Shown: in pieces, positions 23,072-35,424 of the stretch
Layout: each line of letters begins with the position of its first letter
How positions within the stretch are numbered: the first letter of the stretch is position 1
Source of the DNA: Odobenus rosmarus divergens
Taxonomy: Eukaryota; Chordata; Mammalia; Carnivora; Odobenidae
Direction: 5' to 3'
Assembly (NCBI RefSeq): GCF_000321225.1
Contig: NW_004450659.1
Coordinates: forward strand, 2,291,280-2,355,279
DNA: 64,000 nucleotides
Made by a program: the position numbers and the translations under genes
Notes under the pieces: model-generated
Database searches by the model: none
The model's input: only the letters and a program-made list of their open reading frames with translations
What the model was told of the DNA's origin: nothing

Positions 23072-23450
23072 ATTTTATGTTATGATTCTCTTCTCTTGCT
23101 TTTGATATTCCAATGTGTAGTCTGTTTTGTTATAATGCCAGCTTGATCCCCCCTTTTTTGATAGTTTGCTTTTTGTTGCCTAAATGGAAGATTCTTTCTT
23201 TGTCTTTAAGGGCCAGTATTTAGAAAAACTTGGAAATGTATCAGTGTTGTTCATTGTGTACCAGTTTTTCCTGGATCACAGTGCAGCCTTTTCATTTGGA
23301 GATTCAAGTCTTATTTTATTTCCTGAAGCACTTTACTCTTATCTCCAGGCTTCTTCTTAAAGGATACCAATAATGCATATGTTGCCTTTCTTTTGCCTTC
23401 CATATCTTTCATATTCTCTTTAATCCATTCTAAGTTTGTTCATTTCTAGT
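23072..23450 (-). mobile_element. Possible antisense L1 continuation
   Basis: T-rich DNA after the pseudogene. Because the retrocopy has a TSD, this must once have joined 21414 directly. I cannot match it firmly to a region of L1. Confidence 0.35.
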
Positions 23451-24727
23451 TGATTTGTGCTTGCTTTTCTTAATCCTGTTCGCCTATCCATCCATGATGT
23501 CAACTGTGCCTATCTTCCCCCGTGTTTATTCCAGTATGCTTGCATTTCAAGGATGGCTTCATTTCTCTCTTCTGCTTCCTTCCTGAGTTTTCCAAGTTGT
23601 TTCATCCCCACCTGTCAGGTCCCTAGTACTTTCCCCCAAGCTCTCAACTGCTCTGCTTTCAATGGTTTCATTAAGTTGTCTTAGCTCATAGCCTTGTATT
23701 TAGTCACCATTTTCAGCATCTTGGTGGTTCCTTGTTCTTGTGAGGATCCCCTTCTGCCATATAGATCCCATGTCCCCTACCCTCCTTTTGTCTTATGCTA
23801 TCTTTACATAGAACCTGTGCTGTTTGCCTTTTGTGTGTTCATTTTCCAATTACATGCATCCTTCCTGGACTTTGGAACTGGTTCATGTTGGGAAGGGGAT
23901 GAGCAGTTCCAGGCTAGTAGGCATTCTCCAGGGTTTGGGGAGAAACTCGTAATGACAAGGCTGTATATGCAACTTATTTTAGCTTTTACCTCTCTCTCCA
24001 GCCAACAAATATGGGCAGCTAGAGAACAGGGCATAATTCACCTCTCGTCCACCCATCTCACCAGGAGACAGACAAAAATGGCATTTCTACATGTTTTAAT
24101 TCACCTCTGCTTTTCCCATTTCTTTGTGCGATGAAATAGGGCCGAGGGATCTGGTTCCCCTCCACCACCACAAACAGCTGCCATTCCTATGATTCCAAAG
24201 CCAGGATCATTGGCTTTGCTCCTCAGAGTGCCATCTATGTAAGAAAATGTTTTCCTGCCAACCATGTCTGAGATCTACATCCGCAAACACCGCCACTGGG
24301 AGACTTCCAGCAGCCATATTTGATCTTTACTGTATGACCAGCTCTCCCCATAGATTATCTTTTGGGGGATCGTCCTCAGTTTTATCAAAGGTGACATTCA
24401 TATTTCTGTCCTTTTTTCTTTCCGGCAAATTCTAAGAAGCAGTGGAAAAATATCTTCAGTATGTCCTTTTAAATAAAAGCACCAGTATTTACAAAAGGTA
24501 AAGTTTCAAGTGAACGCAAAGAGCCACCTTAAAGGGGAGAAATATGCTGGCAGGGGGACCCATATCCTGAGAACTGACCATGGGAGGGGAGGGAACAGTT
24601 ACTTTGCCAGGGCCCCAGTAGGGGGATGAGAAGAACCACTGTTCAGACTCTGTATATGCTGGTCCCTCCCTGTGAAACTCATTTCCCCCAACACCCAGTG
24701 CTTTGTCGTGTCCTACCCTTCAGGTCC
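23451..24727. other. Unassigned unique sequence
   Basis: T/C-rich on the plus strand. A 146-codon frame at 23694-24134 has no domain that I can see and overlaps minus-strand frames. No repeat family recognised. Confidence 0.35.
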
Positions 24728-24890
24728 TTGATGCTCAAAACGTGATCCATGCACCAGCAGCATCAGCAGTAGATGGTTAGACATGCAGAACCTCAGTCTC
24801 TTCCTCAGACCCCAGATTCAGAATAGGAATCTGCATTCTAACAAGATTCCCAGGCAACTCATCATCACAGTAAGTCTGAGGAGCACTACT
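24728..24890 (+). mobile_element. MER5A-like hAT-Charlie element
   Basis: CGTGATCCATGCACCAGCAG, CAGACCCCAGATTCAGAAT and TCTGCATTCTAACAAGATTC then CCCAGGCAACTCATC follow the MER5A internal order. Diverged; terminal repeats are poorly preserved. Confidence 0.65.
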
Positions 24891-27800
24891 AGAGATCTCA
24901 GCCCTAGCATCCTTCCCTTCGCTGACCCAATCACCTGAGGTTCCTTTGTTACATAGGCCTACGACATTTCTTTTCTTCTGAGATCTCACTCTGTAATTAC
25001 ACATTTATTAGAATATGTTTAAAAACATATCCATCTGTATTTCTCCTACTAAACCAGTTCCAGGCCCCATGGCTATCCCACAACCAGTTAATAAATATTT
25101 GCTGAAAGACTGAGTGTGTAGCATCTTATATTTATGTCTCAGAGCATTTTTAGCATTAGTTGGCACTTGCTCAATCTCCCACCAGAGGCCTCCATGCACC
25201 GAATGCATCCATGCCCGTATCCACCGGCAACGCCCCAACTGAGCACTCCAACTTTGAAGGCCCTGCCAGAAGTGAGCGAGGGAACAGAGGAATGAACGGG
25301 ATCTCAGGAAACTCCAAGAAATGTCATCATTTCATGCACAGCTTCCCAACATCCTATATACTTGTAAATGGCCCAGACAGATCCTGTTACCAGAGTGTCA
25401 TTTGGGAAAAATGTAGTCATGATTTCTGTGTAGGAAGGGAAGACACTTCGCCGGCACTGGAACACAGAGCCAGCGCCACCAGCCCCAAGCCAGAGAGGCT
25501 GTGTTGCAGCAGTAAGGACCCAGTGAGAGATGGGGGGTTGGTGCGGGGGGGGGGGTGTACGCCGAGAGGGGCTTCCGCTCCTGCTCTGCGCACACCCTGC
25601 TCCAGCAGCGCCATTTTTCCTGTCTGTTGCCCTCCCCAGGTGTAGGTGAAATTGCCGTTCTCAGCTGTAGGGGGCTGTTTTGATGAGCAAGGAACGAAAA
25701 GTGACAGCTTGAAACTAGTTTCCCTACGTGGATAATTAAACCTTTACTAAATATAGTAGGTTTAAAATGAATGTTAACAACACTGAAACAGAACATGCTA
25801 ATTCTAAAAATACAGACTCCCTCGCTGTGAAAGTCCTCTCAGGAAAAGGGGATGCTGAAGCACAACGATTTCATCCCTCCTGCCCACCACCCACCACCCA
25901 GGGAGCCAATGTGTTCCAAGACCAGGGTTACCACATGGCAGGGGAGGAAACCAGAGCTGTTAGCTCCGTGAAACTCTCAGGAAACTAATGGGAGAAAGTC
26001 AAGGGTGGAGAGGTCCTCAGGCAGCAACGCTCCCTGTGGGATCCTGCCCAGCACCAAATCAAGCCAACCAGCTCTTTTTTTTTTTTATAATCAGTAAATG
26101 TAAAACTCAAGGTCATATGGGAAGGAAATGTCATTAGCTTTGAAACTGTAGTCCGTGATGCATTTTATCAGAAAAGACATTCAAATAAGAAAAACTTTCT
26201 TTGAGGAAAGTCAACTTTCTAGGAAGGCACCATCTTGAATGATTAAATCACAAATGACTTTGACTCTCCATGACCTCCAAAGCAATGACACCCAGATCTC
26301 AAAGAAGGCTGTTCCCTGGTCATAAAATGCTCCACTGCAATTCCCCTGGTATAATAATAAATGGTCAACAAAGCTTCAAAGGGTTGTCTTCACTTGGTAT
26401 GTTCACTTCCCCAACTGTTCTCTTTTGAACCCACTCCAACCCTCTGGTTGGAGTTTCTATCATGGGCATCATGTCTCCATGTTGTGGGATCTAGTGGTCA
26501 GCCCCTCATCATGCCAGGAACATGTGACAGGGCTGGTCATGCCCTGCCTGAAAATCTTCACTTTTCACTCATCTGGGTCTCAGCCCACTGTTCCCTCTGG
26601 TTCTCCTCTGACCTCAGTAGGGACAACTTAGCTGAGACAGAAAGTTGCATTTTGCTTATATGTGACCTCATCTGCAGGGACCACACATTCTGTTTTTGAA
26701 AAGCTTGAAATTTTTTCACAGCAAAACCATGTACGGGAATATGACAGAACAATAGCCTTTGTCCTCCCAAGATATTATGTGTATTTTCAATCCTTCATAC
26801 AGGCAAGGCTTCTTTCCCTCAATTTCCAAAAATAGTAATTAGTCCTGAGATGGTGTTGCTGAAAGATATTCTGTGAAACACTGTCACTAAATTTTTTTTT
26901 TCCACAGAAAAAAGAATATGGTTCAATTTATAGCTTTTGAACAATGCAAGAAAATCATGGCCACATGAAAGAATCCTCATTCATGCTTCTAAGGCTTTTT
27001 AGTTGGTTTAGTTATGCTAGTAACTCCCTCTCCTGGTTTCCTGGGACATCCCCCTCTCCCCAGCACCCCACACCTATGCACACACTTGAGAGCAGATAAG
27101 CTTCTTCGTCTTCTGGTTGAATTGCCACACAACAAAGACAAGATCCTATAGCTTAGAATCCCTCAAATTCCCCTTTTTGGCTCTTAACTGATTCTTTCTT
27201 AGTGGATATGCAAACCTCTGGATTGGAGACAACTAAGCATAAATTATACCTGAGTTCAGTGTAGTACAAAGGCTACCAGGTACCATATCCATACGTGCCC
27301 GCTCTTGAATTTTAAAAATCCTAGGACGTAGGCCAAGACACCTAAGCCATGTGCCCAAGTTCTAACAGTGGTCAGTGCAGTACCAGAGGACTGTCCCTCT
27401 CCAGCAAGACAGGGGTCTTCCCTGCCTTGCTGCTCTGCTACAAGCTACTTACCCCAGGCTTTACAGAGTTCTAGCCTCCACTGTGGAATGCACTGCACAG
27501 CCCTCCACTGTTCCACCCTTGGTCTCCTGGTGTTGGAATGACATTCCTACATAATTCTTAAAAACCACAGTCTCTGATTCACATCTGGTCCATTAGGTCT
27601 CTCTGACTATCTCTGGTTCTGCCTGGACTTCTATCAAAAGGAATCCATTCATTAACAAAACTTTCAAACAAAAAGTCTCTTGCACATTTTTAGAAGTTTG
27701 TAATTTAAATTTAAACGAGGGGGGAAAAGGTTTGACATAGTGGCTTTAAGAGCAGTATGGGATGTTGCCTTTATTTTTTCCACTTGAAGATAATCAGAGG

Positions 27801-28574
27801 ATTATTTCCTACCATCTTCCTTGGAAAGGCTGATATTCATTTGTTTTTCTAGCACAGAGCTCATTAAAGCTCTTAACCAATATCAGTTGACTCTGGGTTC
27901 CAATTACAGACCTCAATTTCTTTAAGAGAGCCCTCAAGATTTCTGATTTCACTTTCTTCCTATGGTAATTTTTATTTTTTCTTCAAGTTATGATCTTCTG
28001 GTTTCCTCCCGAGTAACAAGTTAGCAAATTCCATGAGCTTCAGTATATCAGCCTAAGTCTCCAGATATTCATAATAAATAATCTTGCTAATTCCTGGCCT
28101 ACTCAATTGCTTCTCACATGAAATGCTTTATAATGGGGAAGTGACATTGTGCATAAACAGAAATGGGATTTCTATCCATTGCCTTCCAATTCCTTGGGTC
28201 TAAACACATCCCTTTCTCCCCCATGAAACATGACTGAAGGTTAATTATTTTGCAGTGCTTTTTTGAGGTGGACCTCCCAGCCCCAGCCCCATGGATCATA
28301 CAGACTTTTTATTAATATCATTAATACTTTATAATTTATAAGTGCTGTGGATTGTTCCTGCTTCCTCAAAGGAAGCTATCACATTTTCCCCCTCATATTC
28401 ACAGGATCTAGCAGGTAGTACTTACCTGACTAACAGAGTAGTTAGTGAGTCAACATTTGTTGAATTGTTGGCTTTTCCCAACTCTTGACAGAACTTAACT
28501 TACTGGTCTGAGAGAGAAACTAAAGCGGCCTTGCCTTGGCTACATATGCTAAGTGGAAGAGAGAAGGCAGGAAC
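24891..28574. other. Unassigned 3.7-kb region without clear repeats
   Basis: The longest stretch in the window with no transposon I can name. It has a G-run of about 13 (25543-25555), a T-run near 26075, and a short L2-like end (AATAAATATTTGCTGAAAGA, near 25090). The 161-codon frame at 25160-25645 crosses the G-run and has no recognisable domain. It could hold conserved non-coding DNA. Confidence 0.35.
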
Positions 28575-28589
28575 TACTACTTATGTTTT

Positions 28590-28762
28590 GTGGGGTTTTT
28601 AAAGATTTATGTATGAGAGAGAGAGAGAGGAGAGGAAGAGAGAATCCCCAGCAGACTCCCTGCTGTACATGGAGCCCAACACAAGGCACAATCTCACAGC
28701 CATAACCTGAGCCAAAATCAAGAGTCGGACACTCAACTGACTGAGCCACCCAGGCACCCTTT
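28590..28762 (-). mobile_element. CAN-SINE, antisense, older copy
   Basis: Reversed head GAGCCACCCAGGCACCC at the right and AAAGATTTATGTATGAGAGA at the left. TSD TACTACTTATGTTTT at 28575-28589 and 28763-28777. The body has more substitutions than the neighbouring SINEs. Confidence 0.93.
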
Positions 28763-28777
28763 TACTACTTATGTTTT

Positions 28778-29501
28778 TGAAACAAATATACTGACTATCG
28801 ATTTGTTCCACAGCCCCCAGGTGCATGAAGTGTCATGCTCCTTTAGTTTCCCAATGTAATTCTAACTAGCCCTGGCCCACTAGACTTGACAGGAAATCCA
28901 ATCTCAGTCATTTAGGCCGCCATATGTCCCATCCACCAATACAGGAATGCTGGAGCTTCCGTAACCCATTTGGAGAAGGGCCTCAGCTCAGATCCTCTGT
29001 CTTGGTCACAGAACCTTGAAGTGTAATGTCAAACCCAGTGGCTCACACCATGGTGGGCGTCCCTGTCATTCACAGGATCCACCCCACCACTGGAGTCTGC
29101 CCTGCCTCCGAAAGTCACAGTGTCTCTTCAGCAGGCACCACCCGCAGGGGGCTCAGCACTGCTACATCCTCTGTGGTTCGACCTCAAGCCTTCAACTTTC
29201 CAGTGTTCCCTCAACATTAGTCCCGGGCAACAGCTCCAGGAGCACAGGTCTATGCAACACCAGTCAATTCATTCTCTCCCAGAGAAAGGGCAACTCAGAC
29301 TTCCACATGAGACCCTCTAGCAACCCTCAACCAGCAGGGAGAGAGGATAAGGATAGAGGGAAAAAAGAAAAACAGAAAACTTACTTTTGCCCTCATTTCA
29401 TGCCACCACAAATAAGTTATTTCTACTGCTGATCTCTGTCTTTAGTTAAAGATTTGATAAATACAACTAAGAAATTATTCCAAAAGAGAAGGCAGGAAGG
29501 T
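28778..29501. other. Unassigned unique sequence
   Basis: A 138-codon plus-strand frame (29016-29432) overlaps two others in the same region. I see neither a domain nor splice context. No repeat recognised. Confidence 0.35.
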
Positions 29502-29706
29502 TTTTTTTTTTTTTTTTTTTTAAAGATTTTATTTATTTGACACAGAGAAGCATAGCGAGAGAGGGAACACAAGCAGGGGGAGTGGGAGAGGGAGAAGCAG
29601 GCTTCCTGCTGAGCAGGGAGCCCGACGCGGGGCTCGATCCCAGGACCCCGGGATCATGACCTGAGCCGAAGGCAGACGCTTAACGACTGAGCCACCCAGG
29701 CGCCCC
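29502..29706 (-). mobile_element. CAN-SINE, antisense, young
   Basis: T-run of about 20 followed by AAAGATTTTATTTATTTGAC, then the full reversed body ending GAGCCACCCAGGCGCCC. The B-box region reads GGGGCTCGATCCC. Few apparent changes from the other copies suggests recent insertion. Confidence 0.93.
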
Positions 29707-30570
29707 CGTTTTTTTTTTTTCTTTTTGAAGAAGTGTGGGCAAGTGACAATGGAGACGTAGGACCAGGAGCAACTATTTCAGAGGTATGAAGGGCTGCTCT
29801 GCTTCTCCCATTGTGTAATTCTCAACATAACAATCTACCATCTTTCTTTTCATGGAAAAAGGCCATGTCCACAATAAGTTCACTTCACTTCCTCCTGTTT
29901 TAGCATTTCCATTCCTGACCTGTCCTCCAACTCCACAGGCAGTAATCAAACCAGACCAATTGGGAGAAATTAAAACAATTGTGCAGATTCTGAAACTTGC
30001 TGCATGACATTTCAGTTTTTTCAAATACATTACTTGAAAAGTTAGACTTGAAAGGAAATTGTGGTTGTTTCAAAAAGTCTTTCACCTCTGTGTGGAAATT
30101 ATTTAATCTGACAATTGCTCAGTTGTCATCTCTACATGACCATAATTCATTTGTAATCTACAAGTTTATTGAACTCAGGAATTCTTTTTAGCATAACTTA
30201 CATAAAGGACTTTCTTAACCTCTAAAATTTAATGGGTGTTTTATATTGTGTTTACTTTTTCCATGGGAGCCGAGAAAGAAATCTAGCATGTCTGACACTT
30301 TTCAGAGATGTACTTGTTCTGTATTCTGAATCCAATTCAAATGTTGAAAGTTCAAGAGAAAGTGCTTAAAAGGAAATAGTTTCAATGTATATTTATGCCA
30401 CAATGACATTTGTAACAGATGTAATGTATTACATAATCTATAATTTATAATTGCTAGAATTTAAGTACTTTGAGAACTTTCAAATAGGATCTATCAATAT
30501 TTATGAAAAGGTAGAAAAAGAGTTATGAGATACTATATAATTTTTTTTTACTATACTCCCCATTTACAAG
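29707..30570. other. Unassigned AT-rich sequence
   Basis: AT-rich, no repeat or gene recognised; small frames on both strands are at chance level. Confidence 0.4.
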
Positions 30571-30587
30571 CAGAATGTCAGTTTTTT

Positions 30588-30793
30588 TTTTAAAGATTTT
30601 ATTTATTTATTTAATTGACAGAGAGAGAGAGAGAGACAGCGAGAGAGGGAACACAAGCAGGGGGAGTGGGAGAGGGAGAAGCAGGCTTCTCGCCAAGAAG
30701 GGAGCCCGATGCGGGGGCTCGATCCCAGGACCCTGAGATCATGACCTGAGCTGAAGGCAGTCGCTTAAACAACTGAGCCACCCAGGCACCCCT
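30588..30793 (-). mobile_element. CAN-SINE, antisense, 17-bp TSD
   Basis: TSD CAGAATGTCAGTTTTTT at 30571-30587 and 30794-30810. Left TTTAAAGATTTTATTTATTT, right GAGCCACCCAGGCACCCC. Typical length and internal GA-rich tract. Confidence 0.95.
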
Positions 30794-30810
30794 CAGAATG
30801 TCAGTTTTTT

Positions 30811-31949
30811 GTCCACTCTGTTAGAGAAGGAGTAAACTGAGGCAGAATGCAGACAAGGCCTATGACATTTCCTGGCATTGATTTCTGAGGGGGTGTGTGA
30901 GAACTAAACACTTAAGGCTAGGAAAATGAACTGAGGTCTTTACAAAGTGTCTGAGACAAATCAAAAAGAAAAAGAATTTCCCACCCCAGCCTACCATCAC
31001 CCCAGAAGACAAAAAAGCCTTCTCTACATCAAAGGAGAGTAGAGCCTTGGGGTAAAGGTGTCCTAAGAAAAAAAAAACCCCAGAAAGACAATGGCTACAG
31101 CCAGCCTCGGTGCAGGGATTCTGGACCCTTAGCACATCAGAGAAGGAAGAAACTGTTTCTGCTTCAGCCCCCCAAAGTATGGCATGGCCAGAATAAGACA
31201 AGCCATGCACACAGGAACCTGGGGTGACCCGGCAGCAACCCATGAGGCCAAGGACCCAGGATCCAAGATTAGGACCACTTGAGGAGACAGTCCTTCCCAA
31301 ACAACTGCATAGGATGACATGAGTCATCTTCAACATCCCCTAGAATCTGGACTTCAAAAGTGAAATGAGAGAAATGTGGACCCAGGCCTGACTGCCATTG
31401 TTTCCACAACACAAATAGAATGGGGACTGATACAAGAAATGTTGATGGATGATAGGGAGAACACCAGTATTTGTGGACTGAGACTTATACCCACTCTTAA
31501 GGAAATATTTAATCTTCATAATATGTTTTCCAACTAAGCAAAAAGACATTTATAGTCTTTATTTCATTGACCTTATCTACTTTTATTGCATTATGAAACT
31601 GGCGCGTTGTGCGGAAACCTCAAATCTACAAATGCTACCCACTTGCAATGCTCACTTCTGGAAGGTCAGGAGGAAAAGTTTATGATTTTGCAGAGAAAAA
31701 AACACAAAGATATAAACAGCAAAACAGAGCAGGGTAGTGATAGGACTGAATGTAGTTCTATTTTATTTTTCATGGATTGTGTTCCTCAGAAAATATTCCA
31801 ACCACTATTTCATAACATCAGACATCCTAATGGCCAAAATAACTATTACTTAACTAACTATATGGCATCAAAAAGTCCAGAGACATTAGCTTTCTCTTGG
31901 TTATTTAGAAAGAGTGAAGCCCTAAAATATGGAAAGACGACATCTGGTT
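30811..31949. other. Unassigned sequence upstream of the ERV remnant
   Basis: Frames of 158 codons (minus, 30860-31336) and 142 codons (plus, 31586-32014) occur. Neither shows a motif I recognise. It could be a decayed 5' part of the ERV-L-type element that follows, or host DNA. No 5' LTR was found by eye. Confidence 0.35.
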
Positions 31950-34095
31950 ATACTGAAATAAAAGTGAATCCTAAAAGCCAAGTCACCCCACGTCTTCTCT
32001 ATCCATGGAATTAGCTTGCCCTCTTTTGTCTGAGGACATCAGCTTCTCTTTGCTTGAAAAGCCTATGATAACATCATTTGGGGAAGATGACTTGTGAGGG
32101 GATGCTCATCCTCCTGAAGACCCACCAAAACTCCAACTACCTCTTGTAGACATTCTACTCACAACTAGGGCTAATTCTCAGCCTGTTCCAGGGAGTCAGT
32201 CATACAGCGTAATACAGAAGGAAAGAGCTCACTCTCCAGAAGAACTATAAGATTTTGCTAAATTATTGGCATATACCTGGGAAGTCTATGTGGGAGTAGA
32301 TTCTAAGGGTGTTAGAATATGGAGGATGAAACACAACATTAGATTGGGCCACATTCATCGATATGGGTGTATTTACTAGAGATTCTGAACTTAATGTGTT
32401 AGCCTATGCAGCTAGAAGTGGCTCTAACAATTTATGTGGCTGGTTGGCTGAAACTTGGTCCCAACAGTGGTCTACATTTAATGAGGTTGAAATGTCAGGG
32501 AATACAAAAGCATAGGGAGATAGTAACGTTAAAGATGATTTATTATTTATAACCTACACAGTCCCAATTATATTCCCCAAGGTTCAGAATATATTCCCTT
32601 CATTAAGCATTGATAAATATATAATTGGGTGGAGCACCTGTATCCTTGAAAAGGATCACTCACTTTGCAGACCAAGTATGACCATGAAGGGAGTTTCATT
32701 GATAGGAGACCCTTGATTTCAGTGGGATGACAGGATTCCAGAGGAAGAGAAGCCATAAGGCAGCAATTGACCACCAAAGACCACAGGGACACATTCACCA
32801 TAAAGGGCACAAGGGATGCAATGGTGATCTGAAAATAGGATTTAATAAGAGAAAACTCTAGGTCTGGAGGCCAAAGGCCTTGCTTGAGTTTCAACAAAGA
32901 AAAGGAAAAGGTATGGGCACAGACTTCTCAGAATGGGCCCAGCATGAAGAAATTTGTATTGCTTGTCAATTCTTACCCACGGGCATCCACTACAGAAATT
33001 GTTTAAATTTACGCTGGCTGACGTCAGTCCTACTCTTTCCCCAGCTATTTCAGGGTTACTCAAAGACCCCATGAGCTTAGGGACAAATGTGTCAGGGATA
33101 GACGCTCTAAAAAGACTCAACACAGATCTCTCCTTGCTAATGTTGACCTGCTACCAATATTGCCAATTTTCTAATCAGCCAACAGCAGAGATCAACCCTG
33201 AGCCCCTGATGTGGTACTATTTACCAGGGGAACCAGTCAGCCACCTGGTAGCAGTTTACCTTGGACTTCTTCCATTATCAAGGGGATGGAGATTTGTCTT
33301 CACTATTCTAAATATATATGCTGGATACAGATTAGTCTTCCTATCCATAGCACCTCTGTCAGAACCACCATTCATGAACCACCATCATGGTACTCCACAC
33401 AACACTGTTTCTGATTTTATAGCAAATGAAGTACAGCAATAGACTTAAGCCCAAGTAATTATATGTGATTTTCATCACATATACCATCACCCAGAAGCAA
33501 CTGGACCGACTGAAATGTTGAACAGCTTACTGACAACTCAGTTATAGCTCCAATCGGGAGACAACAGTCTGAAAGAATGCAGTATATGCTTTCACTCCGA
33601 GACTTTATGTGGTATTATCTCCCCCAGAGCCAGAATACATTGATCTGGGAATCAAAGGGTGGCTCTTCTCACTATATACATAACAATCCTTTTGCAGAAT
33701 TTTTGCTTCCTTCCCCAGCAACTTGAGCACCGCTGATTTGGAAGTCTAAGTTCTCGAGGAAATGCTTCCACCAAGGGACATAAGAATGGGTCCATTGAGC
33801 TGTAGGGTAAGAAGGCCACTTTGGACTCCTTATGCCACTCAATCAAGGGCAGGGGGGTAGTAATTCTACTGGCTGGAATGATTCTGTTTACCAAAGGGAA
33901 ATTGGGGTACTCCTAAACAGTGGAAGCAAGGAGGACTACATCTGGGATGCAAAAGATCCTCCATTAAACTTCACAGCAAGAGTGAAGGTTAAGGAAAAGT
34001 GTAGGAATCAATTTTTTTAAAGGCAGTATTACCAAGAACTCAGACTCTTAGAAATGAAGGTTTGGGTCACTCCACCAGGTAGACAACACTGATCT
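31950..34095 (+). pseudogene. ERV-L-type provirus remnant, pol (integrase and dUTPase traces)
   Basis: Plus-strand fragments in several frames give retroviral landmarks in the expected order. They are a C..C zinc-finger-like end near 32955, an integrase-core-like stretch near 33265-33310 (LPLSRGWRF), and HPEATGPTE near 33490. Then come a dUTPase-like part near 33815-33990 (HFGLLMPLNQ, REIGVLLNSG) and KVWVTPPG near 34065. A dUTPase coded downstream of integrase is established for the ERV-L group. Stops and frameshifts occur throughout, and about 32520-32870 does not fit pol and may be an insertion. Nothing is functional. The part before about 32880 is less certain. Confidence 0.7.
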
Positions 34096-34374
34096 TCTAA
34101 AGGCAATGAGAACATGGAACAGGCAGTAAAAGAAGGCAGTCAGAGGTTTGACTGACAGCCTCTTAATCAATTACAGAAATGAGAACTGCATAGTTTCTCA
34201 TTTCTCTTTGTATGCTGTGTGTGTGTTCATGTATATTAACCATTTTCTTTTTCTTCCCTTTTTCCCTTCACTATTTGATCTGTCAGCCATTTAGTTTAGC
34301 CTTTAGGTAAGAGAACACCCAATGGGACTGTGACTGATTTTGGAAAATAAGGAATACAGCCAAGGACATAAATA

Positions 34375-35262
34375 ACTGTTGAAATTGCATGTCTCCTCAT
34401 TCAGGGGAAGGGATGAGAACTTCTGCACATCTTTGAAAAAAGTTGGTTATGTGATGTACAAAAGTTCCAATGTGTATAAAAGGATGCATGCAGAAACTAA
34501 GTAGCCAAAAGAGTTTACTGCCAGTTACTGATTTATTGCTTCTCAACTCCAAATCCACACTTTGCCCTACTCTGGACTCTGGAAACACCTCTCCCTAGCC
34601 AGCTGGTGCCACGTTAAGTTTTGTTGGTAGAATGCAAGACAGAAACAGCAAGGTATAGCAGAAGGAACACCCCTGCATTCTTTCTGGGTCTTCTGCCACC
34701 AATTTTGTGTGGGAGATGCCGTGGCACCCACCATCCAGGGAGTTTCACCAGCTCCCAATGAGGGCCACCAAATGAGTTTCACTGTCATCCCAGTAGATGC
34801 CTTGTTTGCCAACAGTAGGCAGAAGACCCAGTAGAACCAACCTTCTGGCAAGTTTTGCCAAACCATAGTAGGCACTCCCCCACTCGTGGCCCTGGACCAG
34901 TAGCACCCCAGAAGTACTGCTGGCCTCTGACACTTCAAGGAACTTCGCTATCCTGCAGGCCCCACACAGCCTTAGCCCTCTCCAACAAGATCTGTATCTC
35001 AGCCTTGGAGTGAGGGTGAGTGACCCACTTCCAAATCTATTCCTTCCTTGAGTATCATCTCTCAGCTCTAGATGGAGTAGCTACACTTGCTATATTATGT
35101 GGTAGTTAACTACTTCCTACATTTGCTATTCCTATGTTCTTTAATCTACCCCTTCTGTACTTAAACATGATATTCTAATTAATAATTCCTTGTATTAAAT
35201 TTTCCCTGTTCAAAGAGCTGGGTGTGATTTTGGTCCATTCTCTGAACAATGACTAATATGGT
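34375..35262 (+). mobile_element. Probable 3' LTR of the ERV-L-type element
   Basis: Follows the pol remnant after about 280 bp with no env detected, which fits ERV-L. It contains CTGGACTCTGGAAACACCTC and CTTAGCCCTCTCCAACAAG, and ends in GAACAATGACTAATATG after an AT-rich part. It may correspond to the MLT2 group. The 5' end is a guess. Confidence 0.5.
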
Positions 35263-35424
35263 CCCCTTCAGGAAAGAATCCCCTTTAAAAAAGTTCTAAT
35301 TTTTTCCACAAATGAATCAGTATCTTGGAAACATTACGGCACTTTAAACAGGATGTTTCACGTAGGAGATGTTCAATATTTAAAAATTTTTGACAGTTCG
35401 AATTTTTAAATTTGCCTTTTACAA

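Noticed and set aside
21952..23085. 377-codon plus-strand ORF
   Set aside because: It is the strand opposite the alpha-tubulin pseudogene. The tubulin match on the minus strand explains the sequence, and the antisense frame is a by-product of codon composition.
24607..24625. CCCAGTAGGGGGATG as a second CTCF site
   Set aside because: It misses the conserved GC after the G-run, so it is a much poorer match than 7878-7892.
25160..25645. 161-codon ORF as a possible gene
   Set aside because: It depends on a G-run that is prone to error, is overlapped by a 132-codon minus-strand frame, and has no recognisable motif.
30860..31336. 158-codon minus-strand ORF
   Set aside because: No domain, a C-terminal part of odd hydrophobic composition, and overlap with another frame; treated as chance in decayed DNA.
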